Of a DNA stretch of 64,000 nucleotides, positions 1 to 8,256 are shown piece after piece; the first letter of the stretch is position 1, and the number at the start of each line of letters is the position of its first letter. Under the pieces are notes generated by a model that did no database searches, had not been told where the DNA came from, and saw only the letters and a list, made by a program, of their open reading frames with translations. Position numbers and translations under genes: made by a program. Source of the stretch: Blastocatellia bacterium UBA7656. GTDB taxonomy: Bacteria > Acidobacteriota > Blastocatellia > UBA7656. The DNA is taken from positions 75,366 through 139,365 of the forward strand of contig DLHY01000047.1 in NCBI GenBank assembly GCA_002483445.1, given 5' to 3'.

Positions 1-1038
1 ATCCGCCTGATACAAAGCGACGGCGGTTTGCTCGGCTACCAGTCGCATCAATCTCAGGTCTTCAGGCGACATGTCGCGGGTCGCTTCCCGATGCTCGACT
101 CCGAGCAATGCCACAGTGCGACCGTTGTAAGCTATGGGCGCGAGAGCCTGAAAGTTCGGCGAGTCGGCGGCGACGGTTTCCTGCGCCGGGATTATAATCT
201 CGCCTCGCAGAAGTCTTTCTATTATGCTCTCTTCTTCGATTTTGAATTCACTGCCTATCAGGCTGGGCGTAAGGTTGCCTTCGTAGTATTCGGCTCGCGC
301 AATCAGCCTCGACTCAATAAACCACTCGCTGGTTTCGCCGCCTGAGAGATCGCGGAGGTAGATGACTGCGCGCCTCAGCCCCAGCCTCGAACCGAGACTC
401 TCGACTGCCGCGCGGAGTATTTCATCTATGCCGACTGCGGTGCGAATCGCTTCGAGCATTTCATTTCGGATCGCTTCGCGGTCGGCGATTTCGCCAGCCT
501 TGCCAGCCAGAATAGAGCGTTGAACCTCTATGCCTATTTTCGAGGCTGCCGCTCGGACGAGCAGGCGGGTCTGATCAGGCAGAGACTCCGTTTTTCGGAA
601 TTGAACGATTACAGCGCCCCTCACGCCGGAATCGATGCGGATGGGCGCGGCAATCAGGCTCCTCAAGGCCGAAGCGCCGCCTGATGAAATCAGTTCCCGG
701 AACATCGCATCGGATTCGATGTCGCTTATCTCAAGCAACTGAGGATCAGTCATCAGTCGATTCATCGCTTCGGTATCGAAGCGGGAGAGATCATTTTTTG
801 AAAGCGAATCGATATCCGACTGGCAATGCTCGCCCGCGATGATCGTTTCATCCATGAGCAGTATGGAGCAACGGGCGGCCTCAATCGCCGAGCAGAGTTC
901 TCTTGCTGTCAGGTCGAGGGCGGATTGGAAACCCGCAGATGACTCGAAGAGACACGTTATGCGGTCAATGGCATCCCATTGACTCTCGCTGGTGTGACTT
1001 CTGGAGAAGAACCTTTTTATCAAAGGCGGCACGCACAT
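1..1038 (-). CDS. GAF-domain sensor protein, C-terminus beyond the window edge
   Basis: The minus-strand frame is open without a stop from an ATG at 1038 to base 1 (346 codons), so the gene is cut by the window. The translation has the alternating hydrophobic pattern of at least two GAF domains. One ends in VGIDEILRAAVESLGSRLGL; the next carries FQALAPIAYNGRTVALLGVE and a helix ending TAVALYQAD, typical of GAF modules in signalling proteins. GAF domains bind small ligands or mediate dimerisation. The output domain (kinase, cyclase or other) is not visible. The start lies 56 nt after the HD-GYP regulator gene on the same strand, which suggests co-transcription and a shared signalling pathway. 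No strong Shine-Dalgarno site precedes the ATG, so the start is moderately sure. Confidence 0.72.
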   Translation of the reverse strand, partial: MCVPPLIKRFFSRSHTSESQWDAIDRITCLFESSAGFQSALDLTARELCSAIEAARCSILLMDETIIAGEHCQSDIDSLSKNDLSRFDTEAMNRLMTDPQLLEISDIESDAMFRELISSGGASALRSLIAAPIRIDSGVRGAVIVQFRKTESLPDQTRLLVRAAASKIGIEVQRSILAGKAGEIADREAIRNEMLEAIRTAVGIDEILRAAVESLGSRLGLRRAVIYLRDLSGGETSEWFIESRLIARAEYYEGNLTPSLIGSEFKIEEESIIERLLRGEIIIPAQETVAADSPNFQALAPIAYNGRTVALLGVEHREATRDMSPEDLRLMRLVAEQTAVALYQAD

Positions 1039-1094
1039 CGTTTGATGTCTCGGGAATCAGTCAAAGCGGAGTGGGGGTGGTTCCCGCTCTGGAT

Positions 1095-2297
1095 TCATTT
1101 AGAGGTTCCAAAAACGTTGCTGTTGCCGCTCAGCGTAATGGCTGAGTAGCGCACTTCCCGGCCCGTCGATTCGTTTCTGAAACTCTGGCCGGGTTCGGTC
1201 GCCAGTTGGCGCACCTCGCTCCACTTGTCCAGGGGGACTGAAAGGAATGCCTTCACAATATCGGGGTCGAAATGCGTGCCCGAACACTTGTGTAGTTCTT
1301 CGGCTGCATCCTCGAATGGACGGGCCGCGCGATAAGGCCGATCGCTCGTGATCGCATCCACTGTATCGGCCACCGCGAATATGCGCGCGCCGAGGCAGAT
1401 ATTATCTCCCTCAAGTCGCGTTGGGTAGCCGCTGCCGTTGTAACGCTCGTGATGCTGCGCGACTATCCGTGAAGCCCCGTCGAGAAAATCTATGCCGTTG
1501 AGAATCTGCGCCCCGTACTCGACGTGTCGGCGCATATACGCCCACTCTTCCTCGGTGAGCGCGCCCCGCTTGAGCAGTATCGCGTCGGGGACGCCTATCT
1601 TGCCTATGTCATGCAGAAGCGCACCGTGTTCGAGCGTGATGAGATCATTGTCGGGAAGTTGTATCTGCTTGCCCAGCATCATGCAATAAGCCACAACCCG
1701 GTCGGAGTGGCCGCGCGTCTCCACGTCGCGCGCCTCCAAAGCGGCTGCCAGAGCCTTTAGCGTGGCTTTATAGTTGAGGTAGAGCTTTTCCAGCGTGACG
1801 TTGAGATTCTGATTCGCGTGAGTCAGTTCGTTAGTGCGCAGGTTGACCAGTTCTTCGAGATGCTGCTCGTAGAGTTGATTGGCCTTCAGCACCATGCGAT
1901 GGCGCAGGGCGCGCTGCACGGCGGTTTCCACATCCGAGAGATTGAACGGCTTGGTGACGTAATCGAACGCGCCGCGCCGCATCGCTTCAATGGCGCTTTG
2001 AATATTGAGGTTGCCTGAAATCAAAATGACGACGATGTCGCGGTTGAAGCGGTTGATCTCTTCGAGCAGTTCAAGCCCGGTCATTCCTGGCATCATTATG
2101 TCCGAAAGCACGAGATCGGGCTGATCCTCTTTGAGATATTCCAACGCTTCCTTCGCGCTCGTCGCGGTCGTGCATTGATACTGTTCGGAAAGCAGCGAGT
2201 AGAGAACTGAAAGCACATTCGGCTCATCATCGATGATGAGTATTTTTGCAGGTTCATCCTGAATGAATGGCAGCGAGAAGCTGCTTGATTGGGCCAT
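1095..2297 (-). CDS. Response regulator with HD-GYP phosphodiesterase domain (RpfG-like)
   Basis: The N-terminal receiver domain (about residues 15-130) has the acidic pair in ILIIDDEP, the phospho-acceptor Asp in VLSDIMMPG and the conserved Lys in YVTKPF. A coiled-coil linker (about 135-180) follows. The C-terminal domain has HDIGKIGVP, a downstream HHERYNGSGYP and ARIFAVADTVDAITSDRPYR, the diagnostic HD-GYP residues. This family hydrolyses cyclic di-GMP, usually under control of a partner histidine kinase. The ATG at 2297 is preferred to a GTG three codons upstream because AGGTGAGG sits just before it. The GAF protein downstream may be its partner. About 400 residues is normal for RpfG relatives. 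Substrate specificity is inferred from the family. Confidence 0.93.
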   Translation of the reverse strand: MAQSSSFSLPFIQDEPAKILIIDDEPNVLSVLYSLLSEQYQCTTATSAKEALEYLKEDQPDLVLSDIMMPGMTGLELLEEINRFNRDIVVILISGNLNIQSAIEAMRRGAFDYVTKPFNLSDVETAVQRALRHRMVLKANQLYEQHLEELVNLRTNELTHANQNLNVTLEKLYLNYKATLKALAAALEARDVETRGHSDRVVAYCMMLGKQIQLPDNDLITLEHGALLHDIGKIGVPDAILLKRGALTEEEWAYMRRHVEYGAQILNGIDFLDGASRIVAQHHERYNGSGYPTRLEGDNICLGARIFAVADTVDAITSDRPYRAARPFEDAAEELHKCSGTHFDPDIVKAFLSVPLDKWSEVRQLATEPGQSFRNESTGREVRYSAITLSGNSNVFGTSK

Positions 2298-2462
2298 CTT
2301 CCTCACCTGTCTATCGGGTTCGTCGCGTTGCGGCGAAAGCCACGATCCAGAGCCTTCACGACGAATTCCTGGGCGCTTGGGGCGACGCTTTTCCCTTTGG
2401 AGGGGGCTGACGGATGTTATTACACGAGGCAGCCTTTTGCAATACTTAATGCAGACACTCTG

Positions 2463-5102
2463 CTACTGCGAGTCTGCGTAATCGAGCTTCTGGAATTTGC
2501 TGTCGTCACCTAAGATGAGGAGATAATCGCGTCCGCCCGTCCTTATGCGCGTCACCCCTTCAGGTTTCATTTTCGGATCGAGATTGGCAATCGATTTCGG
2601 CTGAGTGTTGGCGTCGCCGTTCCATTGCCACAGCTTGAAATCGCTTTTGGGCAATGGGTCGGGCGCTCCCGATATTATTAAAAACGAGTTCAGGTGAGCG
2701 TCGTAATGAATATCCCGAATGCCGAAGCCCTCAAGATTGAGCCTTATGACTCGCGGCGCGTCTACGGTGAGATTCTCTAGTGTGAAGCTGCCGCGCGGAT
2801 CGCGAAGCTTCAGCGGCACGATCATCGCCTGCCCGCCGGGAAGAGGCGACCTCAGACCGAGGAGCAACCTTTCGTGGCCGGGATCCCAGGCAATGCCTTC
2901 GATGTTCAGGCCGCCCGATGCTCCGGGTTTTTCTCCCTCGCCTGCCAACTCACTGACATTGGCGAGTAAAAAGCCGCGAAGGTTGGCTATGATTTCGGCG
3001 TCCCTGACGCTTTGAGTTGCGCGATCGAAAACGAATCGAACCAGCGCGTTCTTATCTCCCCCAGCGGGGTCGCCCTGAGAGCCGATGACATAAAAGAAGC
3101 CGCCTCCATAAGTGATTCCTTCAGGATCAAGGATGTTGACTTCGACTCCCGCGGCGGTCGTCCCCATCGGCTTTGGCTGCGGATCGGTCGTTTGAATGCC
3201 AGACTGGTCGAATTCTGTATAGAGAACCTGCTTTTCCTTGCTGTCGGCGACAAACAGCACGCCGTTGGAATCAGGCACCTGAATGACCCCGCTAGCTTCG
3301 ACGAAATTTCCTCGTATGGAAGTTATAGTTCCCATGCCTGAGAAAACATTTCTCTCACCCGGTCTGGAAGGAATTTCTGTCGAGCCTGGCCCTGTCGTGC
3401 TCGACGGCGCGGCGGGACGAAGCACGTAAAAGGTCACTATGAGTGTAAGTCCCACGGTGGCGGCTGCGCCGACTACCTGCGCGACGACGCGGCTGACGCT
3501 GCTGATGTAAGCGGCTCTGATCCGGTCGTCATCTTTCTTCTTTTTCTTCTTCTTTTTCTTCTTGTCCGAATCCTCGTCCTCGACGACTTCTCCCGTCAGC
3601 ACCTGTCCCGATTGACCGCCAGCCATGACGAGACCCTGTTGAGGCTGGGCCAGACCCGCTCCGTGTCCGACGGGTTGAAGCGCGGAGGGTTCGGGCAATC
3701 CGATATCTCCATACCCTGCTCGCCTGCGGATTTCTTCGATTGCTTCCATCGACAGCACGGCGGTCGCGTTTTGCGTCGTCTGCCCGGAGTTGCGGAATGT
3801 CAGAACGGTCTGGCCGAGTTGAATCGAATCGCCGTGAAGAAGTGTTCGCGCGTGAGTCGACAGTCGCTCGCCGTTGACGAAGGTGCCGTTGCGGCTTCCG
3901 AGATCTACGATGCTGTATCCGCCGTCTCGAACCATGATGACCGCGTGAGTGTTGCTCACGGTAGGATCAGGCAGGACGATTTCGTTATGAGGAGCCTTGC
4001 CTATCGATATCTCATGCTGATTGGTTATAAGGAATCGGAGTTTCTCTCCCGAAGGCAGCACTCCGATGATCTTAGGCCCGTAGAATTTTTCGATCTGCTC
4101 GGCAATCTCGCTCGCCGTCGCCAACATCACCCGCGCGTTCGCTCGCATCTCAAGCCTGATTTTTTCCACGCCCTCGGAGTCGGTCGGATCGAAGGCGGCT
4201 ACAACGAATGTGTCGCCTTCTTTGCGAAAAGCGAACATTGAGTGATCGCGCGCAATACGCGAAGGGAAGCTTACCGCCACATCCTCATCTATCGGAGTTG
4301 AGCCAAGATCGATTGTGGGAATCTGGAATACGCGATTCATGAGATCGCGCAATCGGTCTTCGGGTACGAGGTTTTCGTCCACGAGCGCGCGCGCCAGCCT
4401 TCGCCCGCGTGACCCGAATCCCCGCAACTGCTCGATACGGCTTCTGGGCGCGAATCCTTCGCTCATCACCGCAGCGGCGAGAGAATCTTCCGTCAGCGGA
4501 GGAGGCGTATATTGAGCCTGCGCCAGCCCTTTGACATCGATGACGCTGGTCTCGCTGTGACCCTGAAGCCGGAATGTCAGCTTCGACAGACCCACTCCTA
4601 TTACATCTCCGTGAGTGAGTTTCCTCAGTTCGGTTATGCGCTCGCTGTTGACGAAGGTGCCGTTGCGCGAGCCGACATCCGAGATGGTGTATCCGTTCTC
4701 GACAACACGCAGCACAGCGTGCGAAGTTGAGACCGCCGGGTCGGCGATGACCACATCGTTGCGCGGCCCTTTGCCTATCTGCACTTCAGGCTTGTTTATT
4801 TCCTTGTCGAATACGTCTCCGTTCGGAAGCAGCACCCGCAGCAATGCCTTGTTGCTGGCTGATCGGTCAGACACATCAGCAGTGGTTTCCGGCGAGGAGA
4901 TCACAATGGTCTGCTGGGCAAGGTTTGCCGGAGCGGTCTCAGACGAAACGGATGCCGAGGGCGGAGAAACATCGAGACTGGAAGAAGATTGCGCCGGAAT
5001 TTCCTGCGAGGGTGAAGCAGGCAACTCGTAACCGCAGCGATAACAGAATCGCTGTTCCGGTCGCGCTAGTGGAGAATTACAACTGGGGCATGATGGAGCC
5101 AT
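2463..5102 (-). CDS. Membrane protein: zinc ribbon, two FHA domains, MshEN-like domain, DUF3616-like C-terminus
   Basis: The order along the protein is unusual. An N-terminal zinc ribbon has CPSC and CYRC. A first FHA domain (about 90-180) has GKGPRNDVVIADPAVSTSHA and SRNGT. A region around 200-350 resembles the N-terminal domain of MshE/GspE ATPases (LVDENLVPEDRLRDLM). A second FHA domain (about 350-440) has SIGKAPHNEIVLPDPTVSNTH. A run of ten lysines near 514 precedes one membrane span at about 537-559. The last 300 residues look like a DUF3616/phytase-like propeller (ILDPEGITYGGGFFYV). FHA domains bind phosphothreonine. The Lys run next to the span suggests the FHA half is cytoplasmic and the propeller exported. 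The ATG at 5102 is preferred to an upstream TTG. Function unknown. Confidence 0.85.
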   Translation of the reverse strand: MAPSCPSCNSPLARPEQRFCYRCGYELPASPSQEIPAQSSSSLDVSPPSASVSSETAPANLAQQTIVISSPETTADVSDRSASNKALLRVLLPNGDVFDKEINKPEVQIGKGPRNDVVIADPAVSTSHAVLRVVENGYTISDVGSRNGTFVNSERITELRKLTHGDVIGVGLSKLTFRLQGHSETSVIDVKGLAQAQYTPPPLTEDSLAAAVMSEGFAPRSRIEQLRGFGSRGRRLARALVDENLVPEDRLRDLMNRVFQIPTIDLGSTPIDEDVAVSFPSRIARDHSMFAFRKEGDTFVVAAFDPTDSEGVEKIRLEMRANARVMLATASEIAEQIEKFYGPKIIGVLPSGEKLRFLITNQHEISIGKAPHNEIVLPDPTVSNTHAVIMVRDGGYSIVDLGSRNGTFVNGERLSTHARTLLHGDSIQLGQTVLTFRNSGQTTQNATAVLSMEAIEEIRRRAGYGDIGLPEPSALQPVGHGAGLAQPQQGLVMAGGQSGQVLTGEVVEDEDSDKKKKKKKKKKDDDRIRAAYISSVSRVVAQVVGAAATVGLTLIVTFYVLRPAAPSSTTGPGSTEIPSRPGERNVFSGMGTITSIRGNFVEASGVIQVPDSNGVLFVADSKEKQVLYTEFDQSGIQTTDPQPKPMGTTAAGVEVNILDPEGITYGGGFFYVIGSQGDPAGGDKNALVRFVFDRATQSVRDAEIIANLRGFLLANVSELAGEGEKPGASGGLNIEGIAWDPGHERLLLGLRSPLPGGQAMIVPLKLRDPRGSFTLENLTVDAPRVIRLNLEGFGIRDIHYDAHLNSFLIISGAPDPLPKSDFKLWQWNGDANTQPKSIANLDPKMKPEGVTRIRTGGRDYLLILGDDSKFQKLDYADSQ

Positions 5103-5262
5103 AGCCAATTATCAGAGTGCGAAGCGAATTCTCAAAACAACATCGTCCCCGTACAGAACAGTCTCCCGTGCCTTCCGGCTTTCAGGGAGCATACAAAACA
5201 GGGTTGCTATAGCGCGCAGTATAGCGGCTCATTTTTGCAAAAGCAAGAAACCTTTCAGGGTT

Positions 5263-5455
5263 GGGTGCGCGAAATGAAAGTAGGTAACTTGCTAACCCCT
5301 TTATTTGCAGCAGCCAGTTTCCAGTCATCGGTAGGGCTAGACTGCCAAGCTGCAAACCCAGGCTTGAATTTGGCCCTTATTTCGCTCGTTTTTCAGAGAA
5401 AATCTCGAAGTCAAGGGCCTGTGAGAAAATCTACCTACTTTGATTTCGCGCACCC
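5263..5455. repeat. 24-nt inverted repeat pair enclosing about 145 nt
   Basis: Bases 5263-5286 and the reverse complement of 5432-5455 agree at 23 of 24 positions; the core is GGGTGCGCGAAAT. A short CTTTCAGGGTT-like sequence lies outside each arm in the same orientation. I see no convincing gene between the arms. The 5103-5534 gap otherwise holds only the upstream regions of the divergent FHA and tatA genes. It may be a miniature inverted-repeat element or a large operator/hairpin. Confidence 0.7.
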
Positions 5456-5534
5456 TTCAGGGTTTATGTTTGACTCTCACTGAGAGTAAGTCTACAATCA
5501 TCTCGTCCAATACGACTGGAAGGAGCGATGTGAA

Positions 5535-5723
5535 ATGGGGAACTTTGGTTTTCTCGAAATAATGATAATCCTGTTCGTGGTCATTCTATTATTCGGCGCG
5601 CGCCGCATTCCCGAACTGGCCAAAGGTCTTGGCGAAGGCATACGCAATTTCAAGACTGGTATGCGCGGCGACGAGAAGGAAAAACTCGAAGAGCGCAGGG
5701 AAGAAACGCCGCGCTCGGCCTGA
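5535..5723 (+). CDS. tatA: Sec-independent translocase protein TatA/TatE
   Basis: This 62-residue protein has the TatA layout: a short N-terminal membrane helix (FLEIMIILFVVILLFG), the conserved FGARRIPELAKGLGEGIRNFKTG hinge and amphipathic helix, and a charged tail. TatA oligomerises in the inner membrane to form the path through which TatBC exports folded twin-arginine proteins. AAGGAG sits ten bases before the ATG, so the start is secure. It stands alone: no tatB or tatC is nearby, and it runs divergently from the upstream FHA gene. A solitary tatA away from tatC is common in many phyla. Confidence 0.95.
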   Translation: MGNFGFLEIMIILFVVILLFGARRIPELAKGLGEGIRNFKTGMRGDEKEKLEERREETPRSA

Positions 5724-5755
5724 AACTTTCAAATCATCTCCCCTCCGAAATTTCG

Positions 5756-5821
5756 GCGCAATCTGTCAGCTTGCGTGACCCTGACTTTCAGGCCCTGGCG
5801 CAATCTGGCCGCTCGCGCCAC
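5756..5821. repeat. REP-like two-hairpin element (copy 1)
   Basis: One hairpin-forming stretch pairs GCGCAA with TTGCGT around a CTGTCAG-like centre. A second pairs TGGCGC with GCGCCA. Between them lies CCTGACTTTCAGG. The layout matches elements at 8152, 45660, 60958 and 63907. It lies between the convergent tatA and DUF2203 genes, where it could end transcripts. Confidence 0.55.
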
Positions 5822-5910
5822 GTGAAAGACACCTCCGAAAATTTTTCACAGAGCTATTCCGACAATATATTCACCCCGCGATGCCTCACTCATCGGATGG
5901 CTTTGTCCCT

Positions 5911-6321
5911 TCAGTCGAAATCATCCGTAAGCATCTGGCGGCCTGCAAATCCTGCATCCATTTCGTGCCACCAGTTGATTTCGTCTTCGTCCATCTTCCA
6001 GCACAATAGCACTATTCGCCCGTCTCGCTCGTGCGGAAAGTCTACAAGCCCGCTTCGAAAATCCTTGATCTCGACTCCCATCGCCTGCACCCTTTGCACG
6101 GCTTCGGTGAATGCCGTCATGTGAGCGATATAAGCCGGACCGCAAGGACTGCCGCTGTCAAATTCGGCTTTCTCTCTCACTCGCTCCATCTCCATTCGAA
6201 GATCGAGAATAGCCTCCCGCTCCAGAGTCACGCGAGCCAGCAGCCGTCTGAGTTGCGGCAGAAGCCTTCGCGCCTCGCTCAATGTGAATGTTTTTACTTC
6301 TTCTCGCTCTTCGTCGTACAT
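5911..6321 (-). CDS. DUF2203 family protein
   Basis: The protein is about 136 residues. It starts with a helical half (FTLSEARRLLPQLRRLLARV and a long helix following) and ends with the family signature GLVDFPHERDGRIVLLCW followed by EINWWHEMDAGF. These features mark DUF2203, a small conserved family found in many bacterial phyla with no established biochemical function. No membrane span or signal peptide is visible, so it is probably cytoplasmic. The ATG at 6321 is chosen over a TTG one codon upstream. It is 60 nt from the GH3 gene on the same strand, but nothing ties their functions together. Confidence 0.88.
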   Translation of the reverse strand: MYDEEREEVKTFTLSEARRLLPQLRRLLARVTLEREAILDLRMEMERVREKAEFDSGSPCGPAYIAHMTAFTEAVQRVQAMGVEIKDFRSGLVDFPHERDGRIVLLCWKMDEDEINWWHEMDAGFAGRQMLTDDFD

Positions 6322-6381
6322 CAACCTGACCTCATGGTTTGTCTAATCGTGCCTCAGTGACTTTGACAGGTCAAGACCGTC

Positions 6382-8130
6382 TCATTTCCTCAGAGCGTGG
6401 CCCGCCGGATAGAAGCCCGGAAGCTCTATGGGCAGTTTCCCCCGGAATTCAATCTCGCCCAGCACGGCTTTGAGCGCGGCCTCTTCAGCCGCCGGATAAT
6501 ACTCGTAAGCAAGGATGTAAGAGGGCAACTCCGGCACGAATGAAATCAGATACGGGCTGCCATACAACACAAACACGAACGGCTTATCGAGAGTGGAAAG
6601 ATGCCTGAGCAGATTGATCTCGCCTTCAGCCATATCGATTGAGCCTTTGAAGGATGACACGCGAATGAAGCCGTTGACTATGATCGCATCAGAAAACATA
6701 GCGAGCTTCCGTATGAGATCGAATTCCGCAGGCGAAGTTTTGTCCGATACATAAACGTTCGTGGTCGTCGAGTGTCGTTTCACGAGTCCGGCTAAGAATG
6801 CGCGGCCCGGAACTCCGTCCCTCCATCCTTCGCTGTTATCGACCATCGTGATGAAAAGAACTTTCTGCTTCGCTTCGAGCTTGAGAGGCAGCGCGCCGCG
6901 ATTGTCGCGGACTAGCGTGATGGCGCTTTCGATTATCTGCCTCGCCGTCTGCTGATGCTCCCGGCTGCCAAGCGCGCGGTCGAGTTTGTTCAGATCAGCG
7001 AAGCGATTCTTATCAAGCCCCAGCCGCTCTTTCGCTCTCAGTATGCGAAGGACTGACTCATCGATTCGCTTTTCCGTGATTTCACCCGATCGCGCCGCAG
7101 CTTTGATGGCGTTGAAAGCCTTCTCGACGCTGGGAGGGTAGAGAATAATATCCGCGCCCGCTTTGATCGCTCGCACCGCGGCTTCGCCTTCGGGGAATCG
7201 GGTCGTCACTCCGCGCATATTCATCGCGTCAGTGAAGATCACTCCTTCGAATTTCATTTCGTCGCGCAAAATCCCCGTCAGTATTTTGTGCGAAAGAGTA
7301 GAGGGCAATCCTTCCGGCTCGATGCGCGGCAATGCGATGTGCGCGCTCATCACTCCGCCGACTCCGGCTTCGACGGCGGCGCGAAACGGCGCGAGTTCGA
7401 TCTCGTCGAGCCGCGCTCGTTCGACATCTACGATGGGAAGCTCAAGGTGAGAATCCGTCGAGGTGTCGCCGTGTCCGGGAAAATGTTTGGCCGTCGCCAT
7501 CACGCCCGCCGATTGCGCGCCGCGAATGTAAGCGCGGGCCAGCCGAGAGACCGCCTGCGGATCGCTCCCGAAGGAGCGAATATTGATGATAGGGTTGCGG
7601 GCGTTGTTGTTGACATCGACGACCGGGTAGAAATTGACGTGAATGCCTATGGCGCGGGCTTCTTCGGCGGTGATACGGGCAGCCTGAAATACAAGCTCTT
7701 CGCTGGCCGTCGCGCCCATAGCCATCGCTCGCGGCAGGCGAGTCGCGCCCAGATAACGCAGCCCCGCCCCTCCCTCGAAGTCTGCCGTTATCCAGAGCGG
7801 CAACTTCGACATCTCCTGCATGTGGTTGAGAAGGAGGGCGACTCCGGCAGGCTCGTGCAGAAGGTTGACCTCGCCGAGCATGTGATAGCCGCCGACATGA
7901 AATTCGGTTATGTCGCGCCGAACCTGCTGAAACGTGTCGCTGTCCTGACTGAGGAACATGCCGACGATTGCCGGAATGATCAACTGCCCGATCTTTTCGT
8001 CCATCGTCATCGAGGCGAGAGTTTTTTCAGGCCATCGAAGCTCATCCCTTTTCGCTCTGCTCTTTTGATAGGGAAGAGCCATCGTCGCCAGGAAGCAGAG
8101 AGTCAATATCAGAATGAGAGTTTTCTTCAT
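6382..8130 (-). CDS. Exported glycoside hydrolase family 3 protein (beta-N-acetylhexosaminidase-like)
   Basis: The protein starts MKKTLILILTLCFLATMALP, a typical signal peptide, which places the start at 8130 rather than 12 codons upstream. The catalytic (beta/alpha)8 domain has the GH3 signatures KHFPGHGDTSTDSH (the His loop of NagZ-type enzymes) and FTDAMNMRG with the nucleophile Asp. A C-terminal alpha/beta domain (about 400-580) follows, as in two-domain GH3 enzymes. The likely reaction is release of beta-linked N-acetylglucosamine from peptidoglycan or chitin fragments outside the cytoplasm. Substrate choice is inferred. A palindromic REP-like element separates it from the symporter gene upstream on the same strand, which could take up a released product. 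Confidence 0.9.
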   Translation of the reverse strand: MKKTLILILTLCFLATMALPYQKSRAKRDELRWPEKTLASMTMDEKIGQLIIPAIVGMFLSQDSDTFQQVRRDITEFHVGGYHMLGEVNLLHEPAGVALLLNHMQEMSKLPLWITADFEGGAGLRYLGATRLPRAMAMGATASEELVFQAARITAEEARAIGIHVNFYPVVDVNNNARNPIINIRSFGSDPQAVSRLARAYIRGAQSAGVMATAKHFPGHGDTSTDSHLELPIVDVERARLDEIELAPFRAAVEAGVGGVMSAHIALPRIEPEGLPSTLSHKILTGILRDEMKFEGVIFTDAMNMRGVTTRFPEGEAAVRAIKAGADIILYPPSVEKAFNAIKAAARSGEITEKRIDESVLRILRAKERLGLDKNRFADLNKLDRALGSREHQQTARQIIESAITLVRDNRGALPLKLEAKQKVLFITMVDNSEGWRDGVPGRAFLAGLVKRHSTTTNVYVSDKTSPAEFDLIRKLAMFSDAIIVNGFIRVSSFKGSIDMAEGEINLLRHLSTLDKPFVFVLYGSPYLISFVPELPSYILAYEYYPAAEEAALKAVLGEIEFRGKLPIELPGFYPAGHALRK

Positions 8131-8151
8131 ATCATCACACTCGACTCGATG

Positions 8152-8248
8152 CACCTGGGAACGCACGCATCTTGCGTGCTTGTCTTGCGCATTCGGGCAT
8201 CAAGCGACACCTGAAGCCCTGCACGCTGGAAGCGTGCGCCCCCAGGTG
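8152..8248. repeat. REP-like two-hairpin element with outer CACCTGGG/CCCAGGTG arms (copy 2)
   Basis: GCACGCA-TCT-TGCGTGC (8163-8179) and GCACGCT-GGA-AGCGTGC (8221-8237) are perfect 7-bp stems with 3-nt loops. They are enclosed by CACCTGGG (8152) and its complement (8241-8248). The spacer contains CCTGAAG. It lies between the symporter and the GH3 gene, so it could shape their shared transcript. Confidence 0.75.
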
Positions 8249-8256
8249 TAACGTCA

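Noticed and set aside
903..1145. A plus-strand frame of 80 codons near the left edge
   Set aside because: It lies antisense to the end of the HD-GYP gene and the start of the GAF gene, both supported by domain motifs.
5235..5483. An 82-codon plus-strand frame before tatA
   Set aside because: It spans both arms of the inverted repeat, has no ribosome site and no recognisable protein features.
7288..8214. A 308-codon frame antisense to the GH3 glycosidase gene
   Set aside because: The minus-strand GH3 gene has signal peptide and catalytic motifs; the antisense product is Arg-rich and lacks a ribosome site.
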